Below are positions 1-12,399 of a DNA stretch of 64,000 bases, piece after piece. The stretch covers positions 44,861,003-44,925,002 of the forward strand of contig OW387148.1 of assembly GCA_936440205.1 (NCBI GenBank). The letters are read 5' to 3'. The DNA comes from Lepidonotus clava (taxonomy: Eukaryota > Annelida > Polychaeta > Phyllodocida > Polynoidae). Position numbers and translations under genes: made by a program. Under the pieces are notes generated by a model. That model saw only the letters and a program-made list of their open reading frames with translations. It ran no database searches and was not told where the DNA came from. Position 1 is the first letter of the stretch, and each line of letters opens with the position of its first letter.

Positions 1-883
1 TTTCGACGATCTGAAAAAGCTTTCAGCCGACGTAAAACCAAACTCAGGATTGTTCTTTAGATATGCAAGAGTTATTTTTCAGACAATAAATAACCTTATT
101 TTCAAATCGGGTCAACTGGGTCAGATCAGGATCAGTTTTACCACTGTTAATTTGTAATTTATTGCATGGGCACTTGCAGGAAAATACGCCAGTAAACTCA
201 CAATTGCAACATTTCCATATTTATTTCATCGGTACTGAATTACGCAACACGGAATGTTTTACTGCACATGTATAGTCTGCTGAATTTATATATCCATCTT
301 CTAATCTCTTTCCACTTTAATATTCATGCGAAACAAACAATGCCCAACTAATAAACTATACAACACTTTTGAAAAAACTCCTACATGTTTTTAAGGGTCT
401 TAAACACACTATATATATTTCTGGGCACTTTGTCCTTGTGCATGAGGTATATGTATATGTTGCCCGCATAATCTCCTCAAAAAGAAGAACTTAATAGAGT
501 CATCTCCAACAAATTAAGGTCAGCAGTCACGCTTCAGTGGAGGCTGGACAAAGGAACGTGTTGGAGCAGGCTCAGCGTTGGAGGGTTATTACATAATGCT
601 GATAAGGCCTCTGCATACGCTTCGTGGTCGGGGATGGTTCTTTCAATAACAGGCTCTGTGGGCGGGGCACAGTGGGGCATTCTTATAAGAGTAGCCACTC
701 GATTGTATTTACTTTTGTTTAAGAAACTGTAGTACTCAAAGTTGTGCAATGACACTACTAAATACTTGTTCATCATATTTTCTCCAGGCTTTGTGGACCG
801 GGCCCCGGTGGCCAATATGGCAATATTAGTCTGTCGCCTAACGTGGATTCTCTACGTATACCCAAACAATACTTGCAATATAA
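1..883. other. Left flank of element A, no clear gene
   Basis: AT-rich sequence without a convincing gene. A 93-codon open frame lies on the minus strand (534-815), but it has no recognisable domain and no clear splice context. The last three bases (TAA, 881-883) form the left target-site duplication of the transposon that starts at 884. Confidence 0.5.
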
Positions 884-1242
884 CACGGGAAGAATTTGAA
901 CTCATACATTCGACAGGCTCGGGCTTGTCTGAAACCACTTCCTCTAAAACGTGTCAAGGAGTGTAAGTCTTACTCCACCATTATCCCTGAAAAATCATAG
1001 TATCATTATACTACCCATAGCAGTGGGCGTGTTAGGTAATACTTTTGCGCCCACCTCAAAGTTTCCCTTCCCCTTCTGGCGTGTATATAAGTGTAAGTCA
1101 GGGGGTGTTAACTATATTGTGTCACAATAATCCCGTCCGCTCATAGTTCTCTTCACACGCCCAACCTTCTCGGCGTCTTAACGTACTCACACTCCATTCA
1201 GGCACCAATATAATTGCCAGCAGTGGCGTATCCAGTTCCCCC
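884..1242 (+). repeat. Left terminal inverted repeat of element A
   Basis: This is the inverted copy of about 23773-24131. About seven differences were counted by eye over roughly 355 bp. The outer 115 bp are also almost identical to 62727-62841 (element C). The repeat holds a TATATAA box at 1084-1090 and ends in a C-run. Confidence 0.85.
1084..1090 (+). promoter_or_regulatory. TATA box inside the terminal repeat of element A
   Basis: TATATAA lies within the terminal repeat and points into the element. The right repeat carries the mirror copy. It could drive inward transcription, but no transcript start is visible, so this is inference. Confidence 0.35.
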
Positions 1243-1704
1243 CCCCCCCCCCTCAGGGCGGGGGTGGGGGGGGGGGGGTCCCCATGTTCGGTTGACCCCC
1301 CTCCGATTTCTCAAATTTTACGCAATTAAACTACCAATAAAGGGAATTGTCCAAATTAGGGGGTCTCTGGAACCCCTCAGATTTAGCAAAGTTTCTATGC
1401 CTATAGACCTATACGGGGAATGTGGGTTGTATTTGATGGCCGCGCTTTACCAGTGTTCTACTCTCACTGTACTTAGAAGTTAGTAGGCATTAAAAGACTG
1501 TGTTTCACTCCGATCTAGTATATTTGTAAATTTAGATGAAACATATATTATGACTCACATTATATATCTGTTCAATATAACTAGTGTTACTATATAAAAA
1601 CAAAAATAAAAGGACATTTGACACAAAGTGTAGTTAAAATCTAGTGTACTATTTTATTGCTGAATCGATTCTATTAATCTTTATCCTCGGCGCACCACTC
1701 GCAC
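1147..1704 (+). repeat. Duplicated left-end segment, copy 1
   Basis: The segment matches about 3613-4274 in direct orientation. It runs from the inner part of the terminal repeat through a poly-C/poly-G tract into the 3' end of gene W, including its last few codons. It records a duplication of the element's left end. Copy 2 carries an extra stretch of roughly 100 bp around 4043-4148. Confidence 0.8.
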
Positions 1705-2039
1705 CACTACAATTTTTCATTAAACCACATTAATTCCTTTTAATTTTAATATACACACAAATCTGGGCATTTTTTGGGCCCCCCCCCCCCCACCCCCCCC
1801 CCCCCGGCCAGCGACACATGTACATGATTACAGAAATGCCAACATTCTGTAAGCCTAAGTGTAATTAATGGAGGAAAGCGGGGGGGGGGGGGGGGGGGAT
1901 ATTGACATGTTTTGAATCGTACAGATTTATGTCTCAAACTTATCAACGTATATATATATCTGGTTTCAATACATATTATAGTAAAAACTCACAAAAGTGG
2001 TGAGTGTCATGTTGACGCTGGGGAAGGACAATCGTTTTG

Positions 2040-2165
2040 TTAGGCCGGGCCTAACGAATCTAGTGGGGGTCGAACCCACGAGGGGCTCGAATAATTCATT
2101 AGTCGCCCAGCGTCACGGCTCACCGGACGGGTGTGGCCGATAGAGGCCTTTTATATCAGAACCAC
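2040..2165 (-). repeat. tRNA-derived SINE-like segment
   Basis: On the minus strand the segment reads GTGAGCCGTGACGCTGGGCG and then a B-box-like GGGTTCGACCCCC, in the spacing of a pol III internal promoter. It does not fold as a complete tRNA by eye, so it is called a SINE-like relic. Confidence 0.4.
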
Positions 2166-2359
2166 AGGACTGATGCAATACACGGCGTCCTACTTCTAGT
2201 ATAGTGTAGACAATCTGCGGCGAATAACCCCTCCGCGCCAGAATCGACATCCATGATTCGCAGTTAGCGAGCGTCGAGGTGGCAGAGTGATAGTGTAGAC
2301 TGATCTTTCCTCCAGCGACACCTGGTGGATTAAATTGAAACCAGGACGACCATGAACGA

Positions 2360-2480
2360 AAAATATGTACTCAAATGGGGATTCGAACACGGGCAGGCCA
2401 CCATCCAAGTAACAACCGGTCTCAATGTTGCTTAACTTACCCGGGCTAGGGACCATCCAAATACCCACCGGTATGAACAG
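2360..2480 (-). repeat. tRNA-derived SINE-like segment
   Basis: The minus strand contains a B-box-like GTTCGAATCCCC downstream of a degenerate A-box-like stretch. It is similar in kind to the segments near 2067 and 2650. Confidence 0.35.
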
Positions 2481-2639
2481 ATCGTAGCTTAGTGAAATTG
2501 ACTGTATGGATTTAAACATATCAACCAGGAGCCATCAAGAGATAAAGAATAGTACAATAATAATGACACTTTAAAATTATGAACAGAAAAAAGGCGTATT
2601 GCCGTATGACGGACGATACATCAAGTTTACCCAGGCATT

Positions 2640-2725
2640 TACAGGATTCGAACCCGTGCAGAGAAAACACATCAGGTCGCCGGTGAAATGACTTATCCAT
2701 TTAACCGCCGACCTGATGCTGCAGG
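2640..2725 (-). repeat. tRNA-derived SINE-like segment
   Basis: The minus strand reads GTCGGCGGTTAAATGG (A-box-like), then about 35 bp later GGGTTCGAATCCTG (B-box). An internal stem GGTCGCCGG/CCGGCGACC is visible. It is a SINE head or tRNA relic and not a confident tRNA gene. Confidence 0.4.
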
Positions 2726-3612
2726 TGATTGATTTTCAGGCGGGTAGGTTCCTCCACGGGCCTTACGATGGGGTCAAACATTGCCATTTCTCCACGTCTT
2801 CACAAATCAAGGCTCCTGCCCCGCTAAAACTAGTAATCTGTCGGGATAGACTGGGAGGGAGTGAGGGAGAGAGCCCTGCGTGATGGAGGATTAATCTCCA
2901 GGGCCCGACCCGGGGGCCCGACCCAGAGACCGCCTGACGGTGTAACCCTTACCGGGCCACGCCCCACCACGCCCCGTTGCACTGCGTAAGTAAACCCCGG
3001 TCTCAACCGATGATTGGGACGGAATCTGAGCTGTGTTGCAGTTTGCCCCATGAGTTTAATTTGCCCCAGTCTGAGAGGAGCTCTCTGTTGGTCGTTACAG
3101 GGGTGTGCACCTGCCATCCGGCTTAAAGCCTGCAGTCTGTAGCAGAATGTATTGAAGGGGGGGGGGGGGGGAGGTCTTGACACTCAATCCGGCCTTTATT
3201 TTTTTATAGTTACCAATCTGGGGCGGAAGCCCTATTAAATCATGTTTGATGGGGGGCCCACCCCCCTGTACATTCATGTTTTGCCCCCCCCCCTACAAAT
3301 TCCTGGGTCCTGGTTACTCCCCACTGCCAAACTACTACCCCCACTTTTCATGACTTACCCCTCTGAATTTTAGTTGACTGCCCCCTATTTTGGGGGCTTT
3401 AGGTCACCGCTCCACAAAATAAAAGTGTGTCAATACCAGAAAATATACAGAAAAAAACAGAAATGGTCAACAAAACTTCTTATGAAATAACTGGAATTTT
3501 TTCGGTGAAATAAAGTAACAATAAGGCTAATTACCAAGTTATTGCCCCTATACTGTTCTATGAATATTGTTCACCGCCCCCCTATTTGCTGACCGCCCCC
3601 CAATGTTTACAT

Positions 3613-4274
3613 AGTTCTCTTCACACGCCCAACCTTCTCGGCGTGTTAACGTACCTACCCTCCATTCAGGCACCAATATAATTGCCAGCAGTGGCGTACC
3701 CAGTCCCCCCCCCCCCCTCACGGCGGGAGTGGGGGGGGGGGGGGTCCCCATGTTCGGTTGACCCCCCTCAGATTTCTCAAATTTTACACAATTAAACTAC
3801 CAATAAAGGGAATTATCCAAATTAGGGGTCTCTGGAACCCCTCAGATTTAGCAAAGTTTCTATGCCTATAGACCTATAGGGGGAATGTGGGTTGTATTTG
3901 ATGGCCGCGCTTTACCAGTGTTCTACTCTCACTGTACTTAGAAGTTAGTTAGACATTAAAAGACTGTGTTTCACTCTGATCTAGTATATTTGTAAATTTA
4001 GATGAAACATATATTATGACTCACATTATCTGTTCAATATACTCTGTACGATCGGCCGTAGACTGCCAGGTACACACAAAAACATAGTTTAGCGTGAAGC
4101 TGTGATTTAAGGTAAATTCTAACCTATAGCTATCATGCTCCCGAGGTTAACTAGTGTTACTATATAAAAACTAAAATAAAAGGACATTTGACACAAAGTG
4201 TAGTTAAAATCTAGTGTACTATTTTATTGCTGAATCGATTCTATTAATCTTTATCCTCGGCGCACCACTCGCAC
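3613..4274 (+). repeat. Duplicated left-end segment, copy 2
   Basis: This is the direct copy of 1147-1704. It is the one joined to the intact gene W, so it is probably the original internal sequence. Confidence 0.8.
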
Positions 4275-5740
4275 AACACCTCGGAGCACATGATGCTGGC
4301 AGGCTCGCCCCCCTCACAGTCGGCGTGGTAGCACCGGCCGCAATAGTTGCAGACCAAGTACATTCTGAAATATTACGGAGGCATGTTTAAATACACATTT
4401 TTTTAAATTGTGTGCACGAACTAATCGGACCATCATCAATCACAATTTTTAGTAACCGTACGAAATTCGGCGTTCACTCCAACGTCAACATTAAGATTCT
4501 ATGCCCTCGTTATTTTTTGCCTAGTAGCATCATCGAAAATCATTGTCGCTAAAAAAAACCCGGCGTACCTGTAGTTGCCATCCAAGAATATGGCCTGCGG
4601 TTGTGTGGCGTGTTGGTCTTCGGCAAACGTTTCCATCGCCTTCCACCTTTGGTCCGTTAAGTACTCCTCCTGCTCCTGAAAAAAATTGTGTGGTTATAGT
4701 TAAATGTGCAAAAGTCAATTTTGCACTTACTACATACCAGCGTGTCCCTCGTAATATTGGCAAATTTCAGAACAATTGTACTCGTGAAATCGCCCCACTC
4801 ATCATTTTGTTTTGTTTATACATATTTCCCTTCATACGCTTACATGTTTTATTTCCCATGGCCACTTAGCTTCATCGTGTAAATACAAATGTACCAACCT
4901 GGGTCGGATCCTCCGAACAGTAGACGCACGTCCACTCTGATGGGCCGTCCGGGAGCTGTTGTTGGTCGTGCGTCCTGGAAAAAATTTCAAAAATCATCAC
5001 ACCGTCCATCATTTCAACATAGGTGGTCGAAACTACCAAATCATCGGCATCTCAATTTTTCTCATCCAATCTCTATTTCATGTTATTGTGCCAGTCTGAC
5101 AAATTTGCAATTTTTAAATTGTCCAAAAAAGAGCCTGTTGTTTCAGCATGTTACATGAATTCGAGCGACCACAACCATGTCCGACCGCGAGTCCGTCGTC
5201 GGGTTTTAGACAGTGTGCATTATTTGGCATGACGATAGTCATCCTACCAGATAGTAAGTTAATAATTTTCTTTCTATGCTTCTCTTCCATCCCTGTCCAT
5301 CAACAGTGTTGAACAATTTAAACCTACTTAGGGGTGAACAGGGGCGCGCACTCGGTCCATTGGGGTTCCGTCCAGATCGTTTCCTCCTCTTCAATATTTT
5401 TCTCCTCACGCGGTGTCCATGCCTGGGATTCCTCTTCCTCCTCCGACCGCACATGGTTGCTTGAATGAGCCAAAAAAAACAACCTTTAAGTGTCTGGAAT
5501 TGGTTATCTACGTGTATGGGGAGAAAACGAAAAAAAATGGAAAATATCTACCAAACGTAACAGCTATTATCCACACAATTATACATTTGTTAACAAACAC
5601 TCTATATATGGAAGTGTAACCCCCAAGTCATTCTCCCGCAAAGCCTGAAAAAACACTACTTCTCTATATAGGCATGCTATCTTATCAAATTATAGGCAAG
5701 TTATCTGATTCACCTACCGGGTTTTCTGCGCGGTCGCCAT
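4244..5740 (-). CDS. Gene W (element A): small PHD-finger-like zinc protein
   Basis: Six exons can be read with consistent phases: 5740-5718, 5459-5328, 4974-4899, 4675-4569, 4364-4244 (five shown, the first being only 23 nt), giving 459 coding nt and 152 aa. The N-terminus is acidic (Glu-rich, about residues 10-35). Zinc ligands follow: WTCVYC (about residues 69-74), then CNYC, HADC and a final CEWC near the C-terminus. This is the order of a PHD finger (C4HC3), but with a long insert of roughly 45 residues between the first and second Cys pairs. PHD fingers typically read histone tails; that role here is inference. The diverged copy at 44.4-45.5 kb keeps the same exon phases and the same Cys/His pattern, which supports a real protein. 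No break is seen. Confidence 0.7.
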
Positions 5741-5849
5741 TGTTCACAATGTGGTGCTTGTGTTTAATATCAGCAAACTTCTGCGTACGTACGGCTTTTA
5801 TGGTTGTGAGGCTGGCGCGGGACTGTGTGTGTGCACGTGGTGGGCACCT

Positions 5850-5857
5850 CCTTATAA
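5850..5857 (-). promoter_or_regulatory. TATA box of gene W (element A)
   Basis: The minus strand has TTTATAAGG about 110 bp upstream of the W start codon. Placement fits a core promoter with a short leader. Confidence 0.4.
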
Positions 5858-6596
5858 AGCTGGTGCCCCCCCCCCCCCCCCCACCCCCCCGGGGGGCAGG
5901 GTAATGAGGGGCCATCTAGGTCAGCCGAGCAGCCTGAGCGACCGGTGTCAGGTGTTACATAAGGTGTCGCTCGCGCAGCGCAGCCCTGGCAGCTGGAGGT
6001 GCACGTCCTGACACCTGACTCAAGAAACCACCCGTAAATGCACACAGCCCCACACCCCCAGCCTGTGAAATAACTTCAGAAAACGTACCTCAAAGTCGCA
6101 CATCCTGGCACCGTAACCTTGCGAAGTAATTTCCTACCTTTTATTTTAAATTTGAAAGTAGTCACATTATAAGGTTTAGGGCGTAATATAATTATTCCTA
6201 ATAAAAAAATGTTGCTTTTGTTGGCAAAAGCGTCTAAATCACATAATCCTAACAATGCATATAAAACACCGGACATTGTCCGAAATTAAGCTGCTGCACC
6301 CTATAGGCCGGGCCTATAGGCCTTCACCCGGGGATCACACTCACACTCGTGAGTCTAGATCTGCACACTCACACTCGTGATTCTGCACACTCACTGCCAG
6401 GTGCGTTATTTTTAAGTTTTGCACTTTTTTTTTATACATGTGCACACTTCTCATGGAATTTTTTCATTCCCATATATCGGGGGGTGCATATCCAATATTT
6501 GTGGTGCACAATCTCATTAATGATGCATACGTTTTCAGCTTAATTTCGGACACTACGTGCACGAGTTCGATATATATATCTATAGGTCCTCTAGAT

Positions 6597-9500
6597 CTAC
6601 AAGAAGTCGTGGCGCCGAAGGGGACATACGATCATATTTTCTTGTTCAACCACATATCCAAAATGTCCACTTATCCGCATAACAGGCAGGAAAGATGCCC
6701 ATGAAGGTTGCTCGAACTTTTCCTTGTGCCACATTGTATAAGGACTTATGTATCTGGATTCGACGGTGCTGGGTCGGTACCACTTCACAGCTGCAAACAC
6801 ATGTTGCCTCTTCTGCCCGGTTGCATTACATTGTATGTAATGTTTCATGTAGTGGGTGGCGATGCACGGTCGCTCCCGGGGGTCAGTCTGTCCGTCTTCG
6901 TACCAATTTGCCATTAGTCTAGACAACTTTTTACCACTGCTGGAATTTGTGCTGGAATAAGTCATGGGGCCATATTTTACGACTTTAGACTTCACGTAAA
7001 CTGAAGGCAGAAATGACTTCTCTAGGATCTCCTGTTCTGTGGGGTACATCTTTTTGTATGTTTTTTTGAGCAACTCAAGATCGTCCGAGTCGATCCACAC
7101 ATTTTCTCCTCTAAATGTCTCGAAGCCGTCGGGGAGACTCCATAGGCTCTCGCACTGCGCGAAATCTCGCTCATTGGGTACATCGAGTGTTTCCAGGACC
7201 GTTCTTGCTTTCTTCTCTCCTTCTCCCAGCTGGCAGTGTTTGCCAAATTTCCCCTCGTGTTTGGACGGCATTTCGGCGCGCGCCTGACTGACACGACTCA
7301 TCCTGTGAAACCTCTCAAACAATTGTTTCTCTATCTGGCGATTGTTAGTCGGCACATCCCCCAAGTAACCATTATACCGCTCAAAACTGAACAGCCAAGT
7401 ACTGGGAGCTGGACCATACTCCCGGAGACACTCCTTTAAATGGAGATGTAGATGCATGTTTGGGGTAATGAAATCAGAACCGAACTGGAGCTCTGTGCTC
7501 TTGCAAAAGTGCAATAGTTTCCTGTGTGCCTGTTCTATCTCGTGGTGTGTAATACAAGGCTTGCACAGAAGTCGAGTGGCTTCTACGAAACGCTGCCAGC
7601 TATGAAGCATATTCTCCGGCAAAAGGCCCTGGAGGCAGTATCCAGACGAGACTGTAACCCAATTCTTCCACTCCTTTGCCGTCCACATCCCAGCGTTCGA
7701 TTTGATGTTAGTTACCACGCAGTCATCCGGTAGTCCCTCTTTAAACTGATTCAGACGAGCATCAATAGTCAACACCTGATTAGCGCTTAGTACAACGTCA
7801 TCTGTTGAATTCTTCTTCTTCTTTGACAACTCTTTGTCGGTCCACCTCTTCCACATTCGCTTGGCAGTCCCTGAATCCCAATAATAAAAGCACATATGTG
7901 AAATCGGTATTGAAACCCCAATGAACTAATAGTCCAAATTAAAGGCAAATGCAAGTTCCATTTCAAACACATTATCAGTGCTAAACATTAATTAACGTTA
8001 GGTCAAGCTTCAACACTTACCCAACAGTACATTATGCATCACATCGATCGAGAGGAACCTGAAGAAATGAATGTCATATAATACAGTTACTGCTAATGGA
8101 AACATTTGTATTAATGTTTATTCAAATGTCAAATTAAAATTGTTAATATTTTGGTATAATTCTGTGTAAGATTGGCCTTTAAATTTGTTCGGCCTGGAGA
8201 TTGAACTTACCTGATGGGATTGAAGTAGGGCAATTCCAGGAGGACACAGGAACGAGCTCCATACTGTTTCTCAAGTTTACTTTTCTCTCTCGGGGTGGAT
8301 GCAGCTGTAATCTCACTCACTCTCTCCTTGTGTTGGTCCAGAGTACGAGGAGTCCAATTCGCCATGTTGAATCCTCCACGGTTTGAATTCTTGAATTCCT
8401 TCAGACATTTTGAACAACCCATGATAGCATTAGGTAGCAGGAAACCGCAGGTCTTCCTCCCTGCAGGCAGGTCGGCAGCAACGTTCAAAAGCGCCAACTT
8501 AACGGTCTTGCCATTTGGGCAAACGTTGGTTATAAGCCTTTTTCCCTGATGCCAGAATTCCTTGAGTTCGTTGACTAGGGGCCTCAGAAAACTGGTAAGG
8601 TCGGCAGGTTCTTTACTTAAGTTTGGAATGATACCGTATAGTATGACGTTCTCAAGTCTGTACCGCTCATTTCTGGGTAGGTTAAGTATTGTTAGGTAAA
8701 TGCCCCCTACTGACATCGAAGCTTTCCGAGAGAATGGTTGAAACCAATCGATATTCATCTGAAGAGCCACGTTGTTTTCATTATCAAGAAAGCCGTCGTT
8801 GTTCGCGTTAAATTCTTTCCATACCGAACCGTCGTAAATGTCAGCAAACACTCCGTTGGGTATCCTCCTGCCCTTCCACTCTCTACATTTCAGCTCAAAA
8901 CCTGGACGTTTCATCATAACCTGCAAACTCTTCTCGAGCGACTGGTAACAGAATGTCCTGACTGGAAGGAAGGTAATTTCCCCCACAATCTTGGTCTCAT
9001 AAAACAATTTCCTGTTGCAGCGTTTTAAATCATCACCGATGGTAGTACACCTAATGGGTTGCTGATTACCATTACGATCCGTGTAAAAGCCTCGAGCTCG
9101 CACACGCTCAGTGGTGGACAACACAGAATGCGACAACGTATAACAGGCCGGGCAGCATACACTGATAGAGTAATTAGTCATCGTTAGGTCTGTACCCAAC
9201 CATTTGTACATCATCCGCATCGTTTTGGGGAATACTGCCTCCGCTGCTTGTGAAACCCGGTCATTACCTGCTACCGTCAATAATTCACAAATGAAGCACA
9301 TAACTTTAGCCATTTGCGTATCACTGGTGAAGGTGTGGATCTGCCACTGCAAAAGAAAGAACAGAACCCATGAAAATAGGCTTTGGATATTCTTATTAGG
9401 GGTACCACTAACAAGCCTTGCCAATGGGCTAGGACGACCCGTCCCGTCACCGAAAACCACTTTTAAGTGACGGATGGCCCTGTTGCGAATCTTGACTGCC

Positions 9501-10608
9501 TCTGGATCAAGCTTATCATTTTCTTCCGTTTCTTGGGAATCTTCCATGGTACCGTAATAGTCTTCCATATCATCACGTGACTCCTCATCGGCTTCCATGG
9601 GTACCGCCTCTTCAACAGGCTGATTGCGACCCACAGGCTGACTGTCTGCTTCTCCCGGATTGCCGACTTCAGCCTGCCGCTGATTAGCAGCTGCAGCTTC
9701 TTCCCGAATACCAGCTCCAACCTGGATACCACCTTCAGCCCGAATTCCCGCTTCAACCTGCATACCACCTTCAGCCTCAATACCCGCTTCAGCCTGGTTA
9801 CCTGCCTCAGCCTCAACACCCGCTTCAGCCTTGTTACCTGCCTCAGCCTGAAAACCTGCTTCAGCCTGGTTACCTGCCTCAGCCTGAAAACCTGCTTCAG
9901 CCTGGTTACCTGCCTCAGCCTGAAAACCTGCTTCCGCCTGGTTACCTGCCTCAGCCTGAAAACCTGCTTCAGCCTGGTTAACTGCCTCAGCCTGAAAACC
10001 TGCTTCAGCCTGGTTACCTGCCTGAGCCTGAATATCTGCAGCTTCGGCCTCAAGACCCACTTCTGCCTGATTGCCAGCGCGTTGAGGTAAACCAAATGGG
10101 AGTGGTTCTGCAAGACACATGTATAAGAATAAATTAAATGTACAGTCGGGTTTCAGAGTACAGACTTTCCCACCCAATGTTGTTTCTCTGACTCAAAAGC
10201 TATGATAGAAAGATGCATGGAGGGATACATATATATAACGTCCATTGTTCAAGTCATTCATTATTTGAACAATTGTTTAATTGTCAAGAAAAGATTTAGG
10301 CTGGCGATAATTTTCCAAACACTAACTGATCATTAAGAGTATAGTAGGTATTTGAAAATAATATCTATGCGCGCAAGCTAGCTAGGAAGGTTTTGAAGGA
10401 TATCGATTTCAGGTGAAAGTGACTTTATCCTAGTTATACTATTTATCTGGTACTCACCATGCTCCATAAGATGCTTCCTGTTATATGTACTTTTTGAAAC
10501 TGCACGTTTACATGTGTCGCACCATCGGTTTCGGCTAGTGTCCATATTTCTTCTGGTTTCTGCCTGGTCACTGGTCAGACCCTTGAAACACCACGATCGC
10601 GAGGCCAT
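6597..10608 (-). CDS. tnp2-type (CACTA/EnSpm) transposase, element A
   Basis: Four exons join in frame: 10608-10458, 10107-8211, 8058-8021 and 7870-6597 (3360 nt, 1119 aa), all with GT/AG borders. A CxxC motif (WCDTC) is near residue 30. Tandem Gln/Ala/Glu repeats fill about residues 60-190, followed by an acidic stretch. A Cys cluster starts near 369 (CCPAC). The tnp2/Transposase_21 core follows, with DWFQPF near 504 and MGCSKC near 605, then VMHNVLLG encoded by the 38-nt exon. The second half has the GPAPSTWLFSFERYNG block near 852, which is typical of tnp2-family proteins. The family cuts and pastes CACTA-type elements by acting on their end repeats. It is head to head with gene X (about 580 bp apart). 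The reading frame looks whole. Confidence 0.88.
9660..10080 (-). repeat. Tandem repeat in the transposase N-terminal region
   Basis: About ten coding repeats of roughly 42 bp (two 7-residue units of the type AGNQAEA / GFQAEAG). They are nearly identical in the middle of the array and degenerate toward the C-terminal side (IRAEGGIQVGAG). Set B has no such array, so it expanded in the A lineage. Confidence 0.85.
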
Positions 10609-10675
10609 GGCGAACTTGAGTTAGACAGCAGCACTTCAGGGCGATGAACCTTCCCCATTTGCGACCGCGACACAA

Positions 10676-10686
10676 GTATTTATATA
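10676..10686 (-). promoter_or_regulatory. TATA box of the element A transposase
   Basis: The minus strand has ATATATAAATA about 70 bp upstream of the start codon at 10608, in the intergenic region shared with gene X. Confidence 0.5.
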
Positions 10687-11185
10687 TGGTACAGACCGAC
10701 GCCTATGGTCCCACCAGCTGAAAGCCGCGAATTGCCGCGACATGCCACAGCCCCGACCCAGGGGTAGTTGCACTCGAGCTCCTAACCTCAGACACCCGTG
10801 TGAAATTAAAGCCGAGAACAGCCTGCCACAGTATTACCAGGAGATTACTGTCGCCTCCAGCCTGGCCGTCACGGTAGCGCGTTGTCGTGATTTGTCGGGC
10901 GCGTGAAGTTTCTTCAGCTTTCGAAACGCATCGTCCGCCGTCTGGACTGGTGAGGGCATGACACCTGCCATTAAAACCTAGGGTCTATCCATTAAAGGGC
11001 GGTGAAGTTTCCTCAGCTTCCGAAACGCATCGGCTGCCGTCAGGTCGACTGGTCATAGGATTTCATCTGCCTTGAAAACTGAGCTCGAAGTTTAGCTCGA
11101 AGGTCAAACCTTAAGCTTTCTGCTACTACTTAGGGCCAGCTTATTTCGTTATATAGTGCGTTTGGTGTACGGCTACGTGAATATC

Positions 11186-12286
11186 ATGAGTGTCAAAATC
11201 CTGAGTGCCACCCTTGGTGAGAATCTTCTTAATTACTTTTGTTCTACACGTGATACGAGTCGATGGCCGACTTTCCAAATTATTCAAAATAGGTAAAACA
11301 TATGTATTCATTCTGGGGGTCGCCCTTCCTAATTAAATAATATGGCCAGTTTTCTGAATTCTAGGGTGTGGCCATATGGCAGTTATAGTTTATTCTGTCT
11401 GTTTGAATAGCCTGGCCATGGTAATTTGGAATGAAGGTGTTTGTTTAAAGTTGAGATGACAACCTTCATGTTCTCTTCTTTCTTTTTTTTTCAATATATA
11501 GCTGCCGCGTACTTGGTTCTTGTATCATGCGTGGAATTTGTTCGAGCTGCCAGTGGCGGACACTGGCCTAGGGTCGTTCACAATAAGCCTGGAGTAACCC
11601 GTACCCGGTTGGTCAACCTCACTGCTCCATTTACCGGTCACCCTCCACCAAAACACGATGCGATGACCGGCCTCACCTTTCATGACACCCTGCAAGCCTT
11701 GTTGGACCAGGACCATACCGTAACTGACACTGGATCTGAAGCCAACCCAGGAGACGGAAACATTAAAGAATTCCCAACTGTGGTACTTCTCTCTTCGTAC
11801 ACTCTTCTTCTTATCCTCGCCGTAGCCATAATTATTAGCATATTCTTTGTTTGCTCCAGAATTAATCGCATCTTCGCAGATGCTCGTTTTCGTGTATACT
11901 TGCTTGTCTCGGGCAATCACAGTGTATGGCTTAAAATAGGCACGTTCCCTGGACATTTTGGAGATTATATCTTTCAAACAGACGATCCTATCACACTGAC
12001 TAAAGCCTAAAATATATGCCTAGGCGCACGATACACATTTAACTGTGTCATCCAAATGACCGACTGCTATACCGGCACATCGACACGACTGCCCACACAT
12101 TTAAAGGTTAATAAACTGAAGGACATCATGTTGACAAGATTGATGACTAAGGACATTATACGCTACCAGTTGGTTACCATGGGTATAGGCATAGGAGAGC
12201 CTGTTCTTTTGGGGAAATACCGGCCCGGTGAGCTTGCAATTAGTACTAATACTTCAGTCGACTTAAGCCGTGTTGACCTTGATTAA
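11186..12286 (+). CDS. Gene X (element A): signal-peptide single-pass membrane protein
   Basis: A 31-nt first exon (11186-11216) splices to a second exon starting at 11502, after a strong polypyrimidine tract. Together they form a signal peptide (MSVKILSATLAAAYLVLVSC). A short outside region follows (about residues 26-103), then a membrane segment (about 104-126) and a basic cytoplasmic start, leading into the conserved block RVYLLVSGNHSVWLKIGTFP. The counterpart at 42348-43347 has the same plan and splice phase. Compared with that copy, the A version shows about one break. AATAAA lies at 12392-12397. The function is unknown. The protein is also distantly similar in its inner domain to gene Z, so X and Z may be partners. 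Confidence 0.65.
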
Positions 12287-12399
12287 GTCTTGTGTGAAAA
12301 ATGTTGTATTTTTGTTTGTTTACTACCAATATGCTGCCGAACGTGCGTCAATTGATACAAGTGTTATGATTATAAATTGAATTTGTAGCTAAATAAAAT

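Larger units (their letters stand above)
1705..3612. other. Gene-free spacer with SINE-like pieces and G/C runs
   Basis: This sequence separates the two direct copies of the element's left end. It holds long C and G runs (1780-1805, 1880-1898, 3159-3171), three tRNA-like B-box segments on the minus strand, and a copy of the 'gggcggacccagg' repeat family near 3220-3310. No gene is supported. Confidence 0.5.

Noticed and set aside
534-815. 93-codon minus-strand open frame left of element A
   Set aside because: No domain, no splice context and no second copy; it may be chance.
884-966. Interpretation of the shared 115 bp as a Polinton gene tail captured by element A
   Set aside because: The shared segment starts exactly at CACGGG in all three places, element A has a matching TAA duplication there, and the F54H12.2-like family does not normally end this way. 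Insertion of a third transposon end is simpler.
1705-1725. CACTACAATTTTTC, which looks like a classic CACTA terminus (also at 36073 and 37955)
   Set aside because: No inverted partner or target duplication was found, while CACGGG at 884 has both.
2040-2725. tRNA genes
   Set aside because: B-boxes are good, but the acceptor stems and A-boxes do not fit a full cloverleaf; called SINE-like instead.
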